Origin: Aminobacter carboxidus
Lineage (GTDB): Bacteria; Pseudomonadota; Alphaproteobacteria; Rhizobiales; Rhizobiaceae
Assembly (NCBI RefSeq): GCF_014863355.1
Contig: NZ_JACZEP010000001.1
Span: 434,001 to 498,000 of the forward strand
DNA: 64,000 bases
Direction: 5' to 3'
Position numbers and translations under genes: made by a program. The notes under the pieces are model-generated. The model was not told the DNA's origin. It ran no database searches and saw nothing but the letters and a program-made list of their open reading frames with translations. This document shows positions 50,884-59,390 of the stretch, in pieces; within the stretch, counting starts at the first letter, position 1; each line of letters opens with the position of its first letter.

Positions 50884-51228
50884 TTGTTTTGGCTTGATAA
50901 CGCCACGGAATGCGTGAGTCTGCCCAGCTGCCCGGACTGGATCCTGGCCGAACTGCGTGAGCAGTTCGACTGGTTCGATGCGCATTTGCCGGTACCCGAC
51001 AGGATCAGCCGCCACTTCAAACGGCGTAACTCGATCTGGGGCATCTGCTGGTTCGCCCCGGACGCCGCCGAGGCCATCAGCCGTGCGCGCTACTGCGCCT
51101 GGCTGATCGGCGAAGGCGGCCTGCCGGTTCGGAGCATCAAGACTGCCGGCCAACGCGAGGTCATCTGGCGCGATGCCCATCAGATCGTGTCGAAGCCGAC
51201 CGACGATCTGCGAAGGGCTTTCCAGTGA
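50884..51228 (+). CDS. Conserved hypothetical protein
   Basis: A 114-residue protein with LPSCPDWILAELREQFDWFDAH split across residues about 12-35 and CAWLIGEGGLPVRSIKTA, REVIWRDAHQIVSKP near the end. I have seen similarly shaped small hypothetical proteins in Rhizobiales but know no function. The product is soluble and acidic-basic mixed. The TTG at 50884 is the annotated start here; GTG 50914 (MSLPSCPDW) is equally possible. It is transcribed opposite to the leucine genes and so interrupts them. Confidence 0.6.
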   Translation: MFWLDNATECVSLPSCPDWILAELREQFDWFDAHLPVPDRISRHFKRRNSIWGICWFAPDAAEAISRARYCAWLIGEGGLPVRSIKTAGQREVIWRDAHQIVSKPTDDLRRAFQ

Positions 51229-51269
51229 TCGGGCCAGTGACCGGGCCAGTGACCGGGCCGGAGCCGTCA

Positions 51270-52430
51270 TCAGCCTTCCGCCATGATCTCGCGGCCGATC
51301 AGCCAGCGCCTGATCTCGCTGGTGCCGGCGCCGATCTCATAGAGTTTGGCGTCGCGCAGCAGCCGTCCGGTAGGATAGTCGTTGATGTAGCCGTTGCCGC
51401 CAAGCAGCTGCAGCGCATCGAGCGCCATCTGCGTGGCCTTTTCCGCTGCGAACAAAACGCAGCCGGCTGCGTCCTTGCGCGTCGTCTGGCCGCGGTCGCA
51501 GGCGGCGGCCACCGCATAGACATAGGCGCGTGCGGCATTCATCGTCGAATACATGTCGGCAAGCTTGCCTTGCACGAGCTGGAACTCGCCGATCGGCTGG
51601 CCGAACTGCTTGCGGTCGTGCACGTAGGGCACGGCCACGTCCATGCACGCCGCCATGATGCCGATCGGCCCGCCGGCCAGGACCACGCGCTCGTAGTCGA
51701 GGCCCGACATCAGCACTTCGACGCCACGGCCTTCCTCATGCAGCACGTTTTCGAACGGCACCTCGACGTTCTCGAACACCAGTTCGCCGGTGTTTGATCC
51801 GCGCATGCCGAGCTTGTCGAGCTTCTGCGCCACCGAAAAACCCTTCATCGTCTTTTCGATGATGAAGGCGGTGATGCCGCGCGATTTCCGCTCGGGATCG
51901 GTCTTGGCATAGACCACCAGCGTGTCGGCGTCAGGGCCGTTGGTGATCCACATCTTAGAGCCATTGAGCACATAGACATCGTTGCGCTTCTCGGCGCGGA
52001 GCCTGAGCGAGACGACGTCAGAACCCGAGCCGCTTTCCGACATGGCGAGCGCGCCGACATTTTCGCCCGAACACAGCTTGGGCAGGTATTTCGCCTTCTG
52101 ATCCGGCGTGCCCCAGCGCTTGATCTGGTTGACGCACAAGTTCGAATGCGCGCCATAGGACAGGCCGACGGAGGCCGAGGCGCGGGAGATTTCCTCGACG
52201 GCGACGACATGGGCAATGTAGCCCATTTCCGAGCCGCCATACTCGCCTTCGGCGGTGATGCCGAGCAGGCCGAGCGCGCCGAGCTCCTGCCACAGATGCG
52301 CGGGGAATTCGTTCGAGCGGTCGATGTCGGCGGCGATCGGCGCAATGCGCTCCTGGGCGAAGCGCCGCACCATCTCGCGCAGGCTGTCTATGTCCTCACC
52401 GAGCCCGAAGTTCAGCGTCTTGTCGTACAT
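51270..52430 (-). CDS. ivd: Isovaleryl-CoA dehydrogenase
   Basis: A 386-residue acyl-CoA dehydrogenase that oxidises isovaleryl-CoA to 3-methylcrotonyl-CoA, with FAD as cofactor and ETF as acceptor. Signatures: [28 protein letters not shown], and the C-terminal [19 protein letters not shown]. The Glu in [16 protein letters not shown] aligns with the catalytic base position special to isovaleryl-CoA dehydrogenases (Glu254 in the human enzyme), which separates it from the short- and medium-chain enzymes. ATG 52430 starts MYDKTLNF. Its 5' end overlaps the tetR gene by 35 bases. Confidence 0.92.
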   Translation of the reverse strand: MYDKTLNFGLGEDIDSLREMVRRFAQERIAPIAADIDRSNEFPAHLWQELGALGLLGITAEGEYGGSEMGYIAHVVAVEEISRASASVGLSYGAHSNLCVNQIKRWGTPDQKAKYLPKLCSGENVGALAMSESGSGSDVVSLRLRAEKRNDVYVLNGSKMWITNGPDADTLVVYAKTDPERKSRGITAFIIEKTMKGFSVAQKLDKLGMRGSNTGELVFENVEVPFENVLHEEGRGVEVLMSGLDYERVVLAGGPIGIMAACMDVAVPYVHDRKQFGQPIGEFQLVQGKLADMYSTMNAARAYVYAVAAACDRGQTTRKDAAGCVLFAAEKATQMALDALQLLGGNGYINDYPTGRLLRDAKLYEIGAGTSEIRRWLIGREIMAEG

Positions 52431-53040
52431 GGCGGTCCTCCGCATTGGTCTTGGCGCCGGTCAGGCGCATCGTCATGGCAAGGTAGGTCGCGGTCACTTC
52501 GTCGACCGACAGTCTCTCATCGGGACGAAACCACACGATGACGCCCGTGATCATCTGGATGATCGCCATTGCGGTCAGTCCGGTGTCGTCGATATCAAGC
52601 AAGCCCGCGTCAGCACCGTCGCGCAGGATTGTCCTGAGCTCCTTTTCGTAGGCCGTGCGGAGCTTGAGGATGCTGGTCAGATTATCGCGCGAAAGGCTGC
52701 GCAGTTCCATGTTCGAGACATGGGTAGCGTGGCGGCGTTCGACGTGGAAACGGATGTGGTTGGCGACAAAGCTGGTCAGCCGCGCCACCGGATCGTCATT
52801 GTCGGGGCGGGCACCTTCCCAGGTCGCGGCCAGCTCTTCCATGTGCTCGCGCATCAGCGAATGGAGCAAGTCTTCCTTGGTCGGGAAATAGCGGTACAGC
52901 GCAGCGGCCTGGACGCCGACTTCCGCCGCCAATTGGCGCATCGTCACGGCTTCATAGCCATGGCGCGCGATCAGCTGCACGGCCGCCTCGCGTATCGCCG
53001 CCTCCGTCCTGCCTCCGTCCGAACCCGCAGTTCGCGCCAT
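52396..53040 (-). CDS. TetR-family regulator of the leucine degradation genes
   Basis: A 214-residue regulator: N-terminal helix-turn-helix (about residues 12-58, [20 protein letters not shown] then [19 protein letters not shown]) and a C-terminal ligand-binding domain of the TetR_C type (about 80-200). It overlaps ivd by 35 bases and is the first gene of the transcript, so it most likely senses an acyl-CoA intermediate and controls itself and ivd. The last 20 residues are charged and overlap the ivd start. A long palindrome lies 21 bases upstream of its start. Confidence 0.88.
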   Translation of the reverse strand: MARTAGSDGGRTEAAIREAAVQLIARHGYEAVTMRQLAAEVGVQAAALYRYFPTKEDLLHSLMREHMEELAATWEGARPDNDDPVARLTSFVANHIRFHVERRHATHVSNMELRSLSRDNLTSILKLRTAYEKELRTILRDGADAGLLDIDDTGLTAMAIIQMITGVIVWFRPDERLSVDEVTATYLAMTMRLTGAKTNAEDRHVRQDAELRAR

Positions 53041-53061
53041 TCAGTCATTCCTCTCGAATGG

Positions 53062-53095
53062 TTGAATTAATAAAACGAACGTTTCATTAATTCAA
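53062..53095. promoter_or_regulatory. 34-bp near-perfect palindrome, likely TetR operator
   Basis: Arms TTGAATTAAT (53062-53071) and ATTAATTCAA (53086-53095) enclose a second inverted pair AAACG (53073-53077) and CGTTT (53080-53084) around a two-base centre. Fifteen of 17 positions are symmetrical. It lies 22 bases upstream of tetR and 41 bases beyond the end of the secretion genes, so it should serve the tetR promoter. Confidence 0.75.
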
Positions 53096-53135
53096 GAGGC
53101 GACCGTCAGCTCACTGTGGACTGACCTGGTGTGGC

Positions 53136-54560
53136 TCAGTCGCTGCGGAAGGCGCGGCTGGCCTGGTCGGTCAGCGGCTTGAACAGATAGGAAAGCACCG
53201 TACGGTCGGTGGTCTTGAGGAACACCTCGGCTGGCATGCCTGGCTTGAGGTCCGGCTTGCCCGCCTGTTCCAGGCTCTTGGCCGACAGGGTGATGCGCAC
53301 GCCATAATAGGCGATGCCGGCCTTCGGATCCTCGATCATGTCGGGTGAAATACGGTCGACAGTGCCTTCTACCTCGGGCGTGGTCTGCTGGTTGAACGCC
53401 GAGAGCCTGAGCGTTGCCGGCTGGCCGATGCGGACCTGGTCGATGTCCTGCGGCGCAATTCGGGCCTCGACCACCAGGGCGTCCGCCGTCGGCACGATCT
53501 GCATGATCGCTTCGCCGGGGGCGACGACGCCGCCGACGGTGTGAATGGCCATCTGGTGGACGCGGCCCGATTGCGGCGCGCGGATGTCGATCTGCCTCAG
53601 CGACTGCTCGGCGGCGACCTGCCGTTCCCTGAGCTCGCCTGCCTTGGCGTCGATCTCGCGCAGTTCGCTCGCCACCTGGCTGCGCATATCCTGGTCGATC
53701 TGGATGATCGCCAGTTCCGTCTCGCTGATCCGGCCGCGCGTCTGCGCAGCAGATGCTGTCAACTGGCCGTCCTCGCCGTCGAGCTGCGCCTGCGCGCGCT
53801 GGCGGTCCGCCAGGCGGGAGAGGGGCACGAGCTTCTTCTTCCACAACACTTCCATGCCATCGAGTTCGACCTTGATCAGGGCGATCTCCTGCTTTTTGCT
53901 CTTCTGCTGGGCCTCGATCCCGGAGATTTCCTGGCCGAACTGGGCAATGCGCTCGCGCAACTGCGATACCTGGCCGTCACGTGCCTGCCGCCTGAGCGAA
54001 AACACCTTGTTTTCGCCTTCGATCAGCTGGGCGATTTCAGGATCGGACGCACGCGTCGTCAATTCCGCGGGATAGACGACCGTGTCGGCGCCGTCGCGCT
54101 CGGCCGTCAGCCGTGCGCGTCGCGCAGTCAGCTCGTCCAGGCCATTGTCGACGATGGCGAGATTGGCCTTGGCGACGGTGTCATCCAGCCTGACCAGCAC
54201 TTCGCCTGCCGAAACGACGCTGCCATTGTGCACGTTCAGCGCCCCGACCACACCGCCTTGCGGATGCTGCACTGCCTTGACGTTGGAATCGACGACCAGG
54301 TGACCTGCAGCGACCACTGCACCCGACAGGCTGCTCATCCCTGCCCACAGGCCAAGCCCGCCGACCAGTGCCAGCGCGGCAACGCCGCCCAGCCGCACGT
54401 TGCGCCTGATGGCATGGCGCAGCCTCAGCTGTTGCGGCGATGCGCCTTCGATAGGCTTGGCGCCTTTGTCGAGCAGCGCAAGTGCCCGGCTCTTCACGGA
54501 AGCCGCAAGATCCCGCGCGGTCTTGAGGTGTGCAGCAGAAGGGGTCGTCACAAGTGTCAT
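53136..54560 (-). CDS. prsE: Type I secretion membrane fusion protein (HlyD/PrsE family)
   Basis: A 474-residue periplasmic adaptor with a cytoplasmic N-terminus (about 55 residues), one membrane helix (LGGVAALALVGGLGLWAGM), a long coiled-coil hairpin (about residues 140-300, with repeated Gln/Glu/Arg heptads) and a lipoyl/barrel-sandwich domain ending VFLKTTDRTVLSYLFKPL. It links the ABC transporter to an outer-membrane TolC-type channel not encoded here. It starts two bases after the ABC transporter stop, so they form one operon with the CAP protein gene. Confidence 0.92.
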   Translation of the reverse strand: MTLVTTPSAAHLKTARDLAASVKSRALALLDKGAKPIEGASPQQLRLRHAIRRNVRLGGVAALALVGGLGLWAGMSSLSGAVVAAGHLVVDSNVKAVQHPQGGVVGALNVHNGSVVSAGEVLVRLDDTVAKANLAIVDNGLDELTARRARLTAERDGADTVVYPAELTTRASDPEIAQLIEGENKVFSLRRQARDGQVSQLRERIAQFGQEISGIEAQQKSKKQEIALIKVELDGMEVLWKKKLVPLSRLADRQRAQAQLDGEDGQLTASAAQTRGRISETELAIIQIDQDMRSQVASELREIDAKAGELRERQVAAEQSLRQIDIRAPQSGRVHQMAIHTVGGVVAPGEAIMQIVPTADALVVEARIAPQDIDQVRIGQPATLRLSAFNQQTTPEVEGTVDRISPDMIEDPKAGIAYYGVRITLSAKSLEQAGKPDLKPGMPAEVFLKTTDRTVLSYLFKPLTDQASRAFRSD

Positions 54561-54562
54561 GG

Positions 54563-56302
54563 TCAGCCTGCCGTCCCCACCGCATGCAGCGGCACTGGCA
54601 CCGGTTGCAGCGCCTGCCGCGCGATGTCGCTCTTCAAGCCAAAGGCCTGCTGCCTGCCGCCGCCAAGGACCAGCAGATGGTCCAGTGCCGCAAGCGCGCT
54701 CGGCCGGTGCGCCACCACGATAACGATGCCGCCGCGCGCCTTGATGCGCTCGATGGCTTGCGTCAGTGCCTGGTCGCCGGCTGCGTCGAGGTTGGAATTG
54801 GGTTCGTCGAGAACGACGAGGAACGGATCGCGGTAGAGCGCCCGCGCCAGCGCCACGCGCTGACGCTGCCCGGCTGAAAGGGCGGCGCCGCTTTCGCCGA
54901 TCTCGGTCTGATAGCCTTCAGGCAGGCGCAGGATCATGTCGTGCACGCCGGCCGCCTTCGCCGCCGCGATGATCGTCTCCGACAGCACTTCGTCCTCAAA
55001 GCGCGAGATGTTCTGGCCGACGGTTCCGGCGAACAGCTCGACATCCTGCGGCAGGTAGCCGACGTGGCGGCCGAGGGACTGCGCCGGCCATTGCTCGAGC
55101 GCTGCGCCGTCAAGCCTGATCTTGCCACGCGTCAGCGGCCATACACCGACAAGCGCGCGCGCAAGTGACGATTTTCCCGAACCACTGGGGCCGATAACGC
55201 CCATGCCGGAACCAGCCTGGAGCGAGAATTCGGCGTCCTGCACCACCAGCCGCCGGCCACCGGGCGCAACGACACTGACACCTTCCACCGCCAGTTCGGC
55301 GGTCGGTGGCGGAAGCTCCATGCCGGCTTCTTCGGCGGGCATGGCAGCGAACAGATCGTCCAGGCGGCGCCAGCTCTGGCGGGCATTGAGGAAGCCCTTC
55401 CAATGGGCAATGGCGAGTTCGATCGGCGCCAGCGCGCGCGAGGTCAGGATCGAGCTGGCAATGATGATGCCGGGCGTCGCCTGCTGGTAGATGACAAGGT
55501 AGGCGCCGAGCGCCAGCACCATCGACTGCAGCATCATGCGCAGGATGCGCGACACCGCGCCAAAACCACTGGTCAGGTCGCTGGCGCGCTCCTGCGCCTC
55601 GCGAAAATCGCTGTTGGCCTTGTTCCAGCGCGTCGCCAGCCGCTCGCTCATGCCCATCGCGGCCAGCACCTCGGCATTGCGGGCGCTCGACTGCGCAATG
55701 GCGCTTCGTCTCGTGCTGAAAGCCGACATCGCCTTGGTCGGCCCCCGCACCAGCCGGTCAGTCAGCACGGTCAGCACAACAAGCAGCACCGCGCCGACAA
55801 GCGCCGCGACGCCAATCCATGGGTGAAAGAGAAAACAGATGCCGACATAAAGCGGCATCCAGGGCAGGTCGAACAGCGCGGCGGGGCCGGGGCCTGAGAG
55901 AAAACCGCTGACCTGGTCGAGGTCGCGCAGCGCCTGCAGGCCTTCGCCGCGGTCGCGGGTGCGCAGCGGCAGGCGCACGATGCAGCTGAAGACCCGGTTG
56001 CTTATGGTTTCGTCGATACCGGCACCGATCCGCGTCAGCACCCGTGCCCGCACCGCTTCCAGCACGCCCTGGAATGCGTAGAGCACCGCCACCAGGATGA
56101 TCAGCGCCACAAGTGTCGGCACGCTGCGGCTCGGCAGCACGCGGTCATAGACCTGCAGCATGAACAGCGAGCCGGACAGCATCAGGACATTGATCAGGCC
56201 GCTGAAGCCGGCAACGGCGACGAAGGCGCCCTTGAACGAATGCAGCGCCTTGAAAAGCTCTGACGTGCGGTTCAGGTCAGTGGACGGTTGAGACAGGGTC
56301 AT
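54563..56302 (-). CDS. prsD: Type I secretion ABC transporter/permease (PrsD family)
   Basis: A 579-residue half-transporter with six membrane helices in the first 300 residues (for example FVAVAGFSGLINVLMLSGSL) and a C-terminal ATPase: Walker A GPSGSGKSSLA, signature ALSAGQRQRVALARAL, Walker B FLVVLDEPNSNLD and the switch His in VAHRP. No C39 peptidase-like domain is at the N-terminus, so substrates are not processed. It powers export of the adjacent CAP-domain protein or other substrates. The gene is 84 bases downstream of the CAP gene. Confidence 0.93.
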   Translation of the reverse strand: MTLSQPSTDLNRTSELFKALHSFKGAFVAVAGFSGLINVLMLSGSLFMLQVYDRVLPSRSVPTLVALIILVAVLYAFQGVLEAVRARVLTRIGAGIDETISNRVFSCIVRLPLRTRDRGEGLQALRDLDQVSGFLSGPGPAALFDLPWMPLYVGICFLFHPWIGVAALVGAVLLVVLTVLTDRLVRGPTKAMSAFSTRRSAIAQSSARNAEVLAAMGMSERLATRWNKANSDFREAQERASDLTSGFGAVSRILRMMLQSMVLALGAYLVIYQQATPGIIIASSILTSRALAPIELAIAHWKGFLNARQSWRRLDDLFAAMPAEEAGMELPPPTAELAVEGVSVVAPGGRRLVVQDAEFSLQAGSGMGVIGPSGSGKSSLARALVGVWPLTRGKIRLDGAALEQWPAQSLGRHVGYLPQDVELFAGTVGQNISRFEDEVLSETIIAAAKAAGVHDMILRLPEGYQTEIGESGAALSAGQRQRVALARALYRDPFLVVLDEPNSNLDAAGDQALTQAIERIKARGGIVIVVAHRPSALAALDHLLVLGGGRQQAFGLKSDIARQALQPVPVPLHAVGTAG

Positions 56303-56338
56303 TCCCCTCGATGGCGGTCAATTGATTGACTGCAATGC

Positions 56339-56371
56339 GGCGGGCCTCGCCGAAACAAAGCCCGCCTTTTT
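56339..56371 (+). terminator. Hairpin between the CAP gene and the transporter gene
   Basis: GGCGGGC (56339-56345) pairs with GCCCGCC (56360-56366), followed by TTTTT on the plus strand. No plus-strand gene ends here, so its main role is more likely on the minus-strand transcript, where it forms a hairpin between the first and second genes of the operon. That may lower transporter expression relative to the substrate. Confidence 0.45.
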
Positions 56372-56386
56372 GGCGTCGCCAGAAAA

Positions 56387-57631
56387 TCAGGCGACGACGT
56401 CGGCGTTCTGATGGCCCGAATGGGCCGCCATCTGCGCCAGGATCTTGGCGACCGCTGCCTGGGCTGCGTCGCCTGCATCTGCCACCGCGTGACCATCCGC
56501 CGGCAGATGGGCCTGCAGCGTCGCGACAACGTGGTCGATGGCCTGCTGCACATGCCTGCCATCGACGATGTCGTTGACGTGATCGGCATTCACATGTGCT
56601 GCCACCTTCGAGCTGAAGCTGAAGTGGTCGCCGTCGAGCGTCACCGACTTCTTGGCAGAAGTCTCAGTGGAGCCGGCCACCTCGCGTACGCCGCGCGTAC
56701 CCTGGTCGCCGCGCGTACCCTGGTCCTGGCCGAAGTGGTCCATCTTCTTGAAGAAGTCGGCGAGCCAGTTGTTTGCTGGGTTTGCGCCCGCATTGTTGCC
56801 GCCGGTCGTAGCGCCGCCGGTATCGGTGCTGTCGGCAACGTCGACCACCTTGGTCGGCGTCGTCGGCGCGGCCGCGCCTGCATCATCAGCCGAAGCCGTT
56901 GCTGCGAGCGTGCCCGACTTCATCACCGGATCGATCAGGTCCTTCTTGACGTTCTTGGTGCCGATCGTCGCCGTCTGAGTCGACGTCGCGATGTTGGCGC
57001 CCGAGAAGGTGACCGTGTAGGTGCCAGGCTTCAGCACCAGGTCGTAGCCGCCCGCCGCTGACGTCGTGGTCTTGAAAGTCTGGCCGGCGGCGTTCTTGGC
57101 CGTCACCGTGATCGCGCCAAGACCTTCGCCCGGGTCGTAGAAGCGGTCGCCGTCCTTGTCGTCGAAGGTGACGCCGGTCAGGAACAGGTCGGAACCTGTC
57201 TTGGCGAAATCTTCGGTGACGAAGGCTGATGAGCGGCCCTTGTAGTCGCCGACCTCGAATCCAAGCCCGACTTCGCGGAAGTTCGGGTTGAGGATGTTGG
57301 CCCGGTGACCCGAGGAATTCATCAGGTTGGTGTGAAGCAGCTTCACTTCATCGACATAGCCTGTCGGCGCGCGGGTGGTCGCCCAGGCGATGTTTTCGCC
57401 GGTTGCCCAGGAGCCGCTGAGCGTATAGCCGGCCGCCTTCATGCGTGTTGTCGGCGACGTGCCGCCGGAACCTGTGTGTGAGAAGACATCCGCCGAGAGC
57501 ATCCACTTGTCGTGGTTTTCGGCGGCTTCACTCAGGTCGTTGTCGAATGCCAGAGGCTGGGCGCCGGTCTTGGCGCGCTCCGCGTTGATGAGCTCGAGCA
57601 GATACTGCTCGTTGGCACTGTGTTGCGGCAT
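56387..57631 (-). CDS. CAP (SCP/PR-1)-domain protein, likely type I secretion substrate
   Basis: A 414-residue protein without a signal peptide. Residues about 7-142 form a CAP domain with the His/Glu/His set: His52 in DVFSHTG, Glu79 in WATGENIAW and His109 in SSGHRANILNPNF. Next is an SdrD/Cna-B-like domain (about 150-235) with a calcium-loop-like DDKDGDRFYDPGEG. A Thr/Ala/Gly-rich linker with a short tandem repeat (DQGTRGDQGTRG) follows, then a His-rich C-terminal region (about 330-414). No GGXGXD repeats are seen. Lack of a signal peptide plus an adjacent type I transporter and adaptor imply export through them. CAP proteins in bacteria may bind lipids or act as proteases; the role is unknown. 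Confidence 0.85.
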   Translation of the reverse strand: MPQHSANEQYLLELINAERAKTGAQPLAFDNDLSEAAENHDKWMLSADVFSHTGSGGTSPTTRMKAAGYTLSGSWATGENIAWATTRAPTGYVDEVKLLHTNLMNSSGHRANILNPNFREVGLGFEVGDYKGRSSAFVTEDFAKTGSDLFLTGVTFDDKDGDRFYDPGEGLGAITVTAKNAAGQTFKTTTSAAGGYDLVLKPGTYTVTFSGANIATSTQTATIGTKNVKKDLIDPVMKSGTLAATASADDAGAAAPTTPTKVVDVADSTDTGGATTGGNNAGANPANNWLADFFKKMDHFGQDQGTRGDQGTRGVREVAGSTETSAKKSVTLDGDHFSFSSKVAAHVNADHVNDIVDGRHVQQAIDHVVATLQAHLPADGHAVADAGDAAQAAVAKILAQMAAHSGHQNADVVA

Positions 57632-57826
57632 TGGGTATCCCCGATTTGGTTCTTGACTGGTGTTGAACCCCCTGTGTCCCCGTCCGCCCGACATCCGGCC
57701 TAGGCAGGAACTGTGTTGATGATGCGGCGTGGAAATGAATAAATTAGGATATACGCATATATCTTCGCGCAGGCATACACTGTAGCGATTCTGCCGCCTA
57801 CCGACGGTTGAAAATGCCTGTTGCGA

Positions 57827-58939
57827 TCAGCAGTCGCGGGCCGCAGCGATTGCCTTCGGAAGCTCCTCGGCGAAGATGTCGAGTTCGTGGTCGAGGCCGA
57901 CGCTCACCCGGATGCAGCGGTCGAGTACCGGCGCCATCGGTTTGCGGATGAACACGTCACGCTCGAGCATGTTGCGCATCACCGCCAGCGCAAACGCAGC
58001 GTCGCCGCCGCAGTCGATGGTGACGAAGTTTGTCGCCGAAGGCAGCGGCTTCAGCCCGTTGTCCCCAGCGATCCTGGCGATTCGCTTGCGTCCGGCGTCG
58101 ACCTTGGCGACGACGTCAGCGAGATAGGCCTGGTCGGCGAGCGCTTCTTCACCTGCGATCTGTGCCATGCGGCTGACGCCGTAGTGATTGCGCACCTTCT
58201 CGAAACTCGCGATCACCTCGGCGTCGCCAAAGGCATAGCCGCAACGGATGCCGGCAAGCCCATACGCCTTGGAGAAGGTGCGCATGCGCACGACATTCGG
58301 CCTGGAGATGTCGACCGGCGGCAGCGCCGAGGCGGGTGCGGTCTCGCCATAGGCTTCGTCCAGCACCAGCATCGTCGTTTCGGGCAACGCTTCGATGAAA
58401 CGCAGCACATCGTCCGCCTCCCACCAACTGCCCATCGGATTGTCGGGATTGGACAGATAGACGATAGGCGCATTCTCGCGCTTCACCGCGTCGAGCAGGC
58501 CTTGAAGATCTTCCTTGTCGTTGCGGAACGCAACCGGCACCAGCCGGGCACCGACGCTGGCGACATGGAAATTGAAGGTCGGGTAGGCGCCGAGCGAAGT
58601 CACGACAGGCGTACTCTCGGTCGCATACATGCGCACGACGAGGTTGAGCAGGCCGTCGATGCCTTCGCCGACAACGACATTGTCGACGCCGAGCCCGAGA
58701 TGGCGCGCCAGTGCGACCTTGAGATCGTAATTATCCGGATCGCAGTATTTCCACATCTCGGCCGCGGCCTCGGCCATCCGTGCGATCACGCGCGGAGAAG
58801 GTCCAAAACCGCTCTCATTGGCACCGATTCGGGCGCGAAACGGCGTGCCGCGATCGCGCTCCTGTGCCTCCGGCCCGACAAACGGCACGGTAACAGGCAG
58901 GGCGTTGATGACGGGCGTGAGGGCAGGGCGGTTGATCAT
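57827..58939 (-). CDS. Histidinol-phosphate aminotransferase-like PLP enzyme
   Basis: A 370-residue fold type I aminotransferase. The PLP Lys is in RTFSKAYGLAGIRCGYAFG near residue 223; IGANESGFGPSPRV at the start and YLSNPDNPMGSWW are typical of HisC-type enzymes. Substrates may be histidinol phosphate or an aromatic amino acid; no his genes are near, so a paralogue rather than the biosynthetic hisC is likely. The start is ATG 58939 (MINRPALTPVINAL); a 41-residue extension to 59062 is made of palindromic repeat DNA and is rejected. Confidence 0.88.
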   Translation of the reverse strand: MINRPALTPVINALPVTVPFVGPEAQERDRGTPFRARIGANESGFGPSPRVIARMAEAAAEMWKYCDPDNYDLKVALARHLGLGVDNVVVGEGIDGLLNLVVRMYATESTPVVTSLGAYPTFNFHVASVGARLVPVAFRNDKEDLQGLLDAVKRENAPIVYLSNPDNPMGSWWEADDVLRFIEALPETTMLVLDEAYGETAPASALPPVDISRPNVVRMRTFSKAYGLAGIRCGYAFGDAEVIASFEKVRNHYGVSRMAQIAGEEALADQAYLADVVAKVDAGRKRIARIAGDNGLKPLPSATNFVTIDCGGDAAFALAVMRNMLERDVFIRKPMAPVLDRCIRVSVGLDHELDIFAEELPKAIAAARDC

Positions 58940-58990
58940 GGCAGCATACTCGATGGCGTCATCCGCCCCGAACCAGGTGCGGAAATCTCT

Positions 58991-59104
58991 GGTGCATGAC
59001 CCCGAAAATCGGAATCGATTTTCGGAAAGGCTCATGCACCGTTTCAAAAATCTCTGGTGCATGACCCCGAAAATCGGAATCGATTTCGGAAAGGATCATG
59101 CACC
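58991..59104. repeat. Two tandem palindromic repeats (CCCGAAAATCG family)
   Basis: Two copies of the palindrome GGTGCATGACCCCGAAAATC...CATGCACC, at 58991-59040 and 59056-59104, lie in direct orientation and share flanks (AAATCTCT before, GTTTCAAA after). Each folds into a hairpin. The second copy has lost one base in its central T-run. They lie directly upstream of the aminotransferase gene. Confidence 0.9.
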
Positions 59105-59115
59105 GTTTCAAAGTG

Positions 59116-59159
59116 CTACAGCGTCCTTTGCGCGTCCAATTGGACGCGCGGCGCTGTAG
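59116..59159. repeat. Second type of palindromic repeat
   Basis: CTACAGCG (59116-59123) and CGCTGTAG (59152-59159) enclose CGCGTCCAATTGGACGCG (59131-59148), itself a perfect palindrome. It is a separate palindromic family adjacent to the two repeats before it, forming a repeat cluster between the aminotransferase and the integrase remnant. Confidence 0.85.
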
Positions 59160-59304
59160 AACTTCGCCTATACGACAAAACCGGCAGCGCTTGCATGCGG
59201 TTTGTGATGGCCAACCTTGTTGAAAGGCAAGGCCAACCCACGGCATGAACCTCGTGCTGGTCCCATGCCGCTCAAGTTTGCCGCAGGCTGCCGTGGCGCC
59301 AACG

Positions 59305-59372
59305 AATCGCATCTCCAGCGCCGCTTCGGTACGCCGTCGAGGCCGTTGGTCGCGAGATGCGCATAGCGCATC
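59305..59372 (-). pseudogene. Decayed copy of the integrase 3' end
   Basis: On the minus strand this DNA encodes MRYAHLATNGLDG, almost the same as the C-terminal MRYAHLATNDLDR of the adjacent integrase, and the downstream bases also match (GAATCGC-TCT-CAG-GCCGCT pattern at 59305 and 59379). Several indels separate the copies. It is the tail of a second integrase copy with no catalytic Arg or His motifs left; the Tyr-containing end is all that remains. Confidence 0.75.
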
Positions 59373-59390
59373 CGCTAGCGAATCGCGTCT

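Noticed and set aside
58940-59062. N-terminal extension of the aminotransferase
   Set aside because: The extension is translated palindromic repeat DNA; the family's N-terminus begins at the ATG at 58939.
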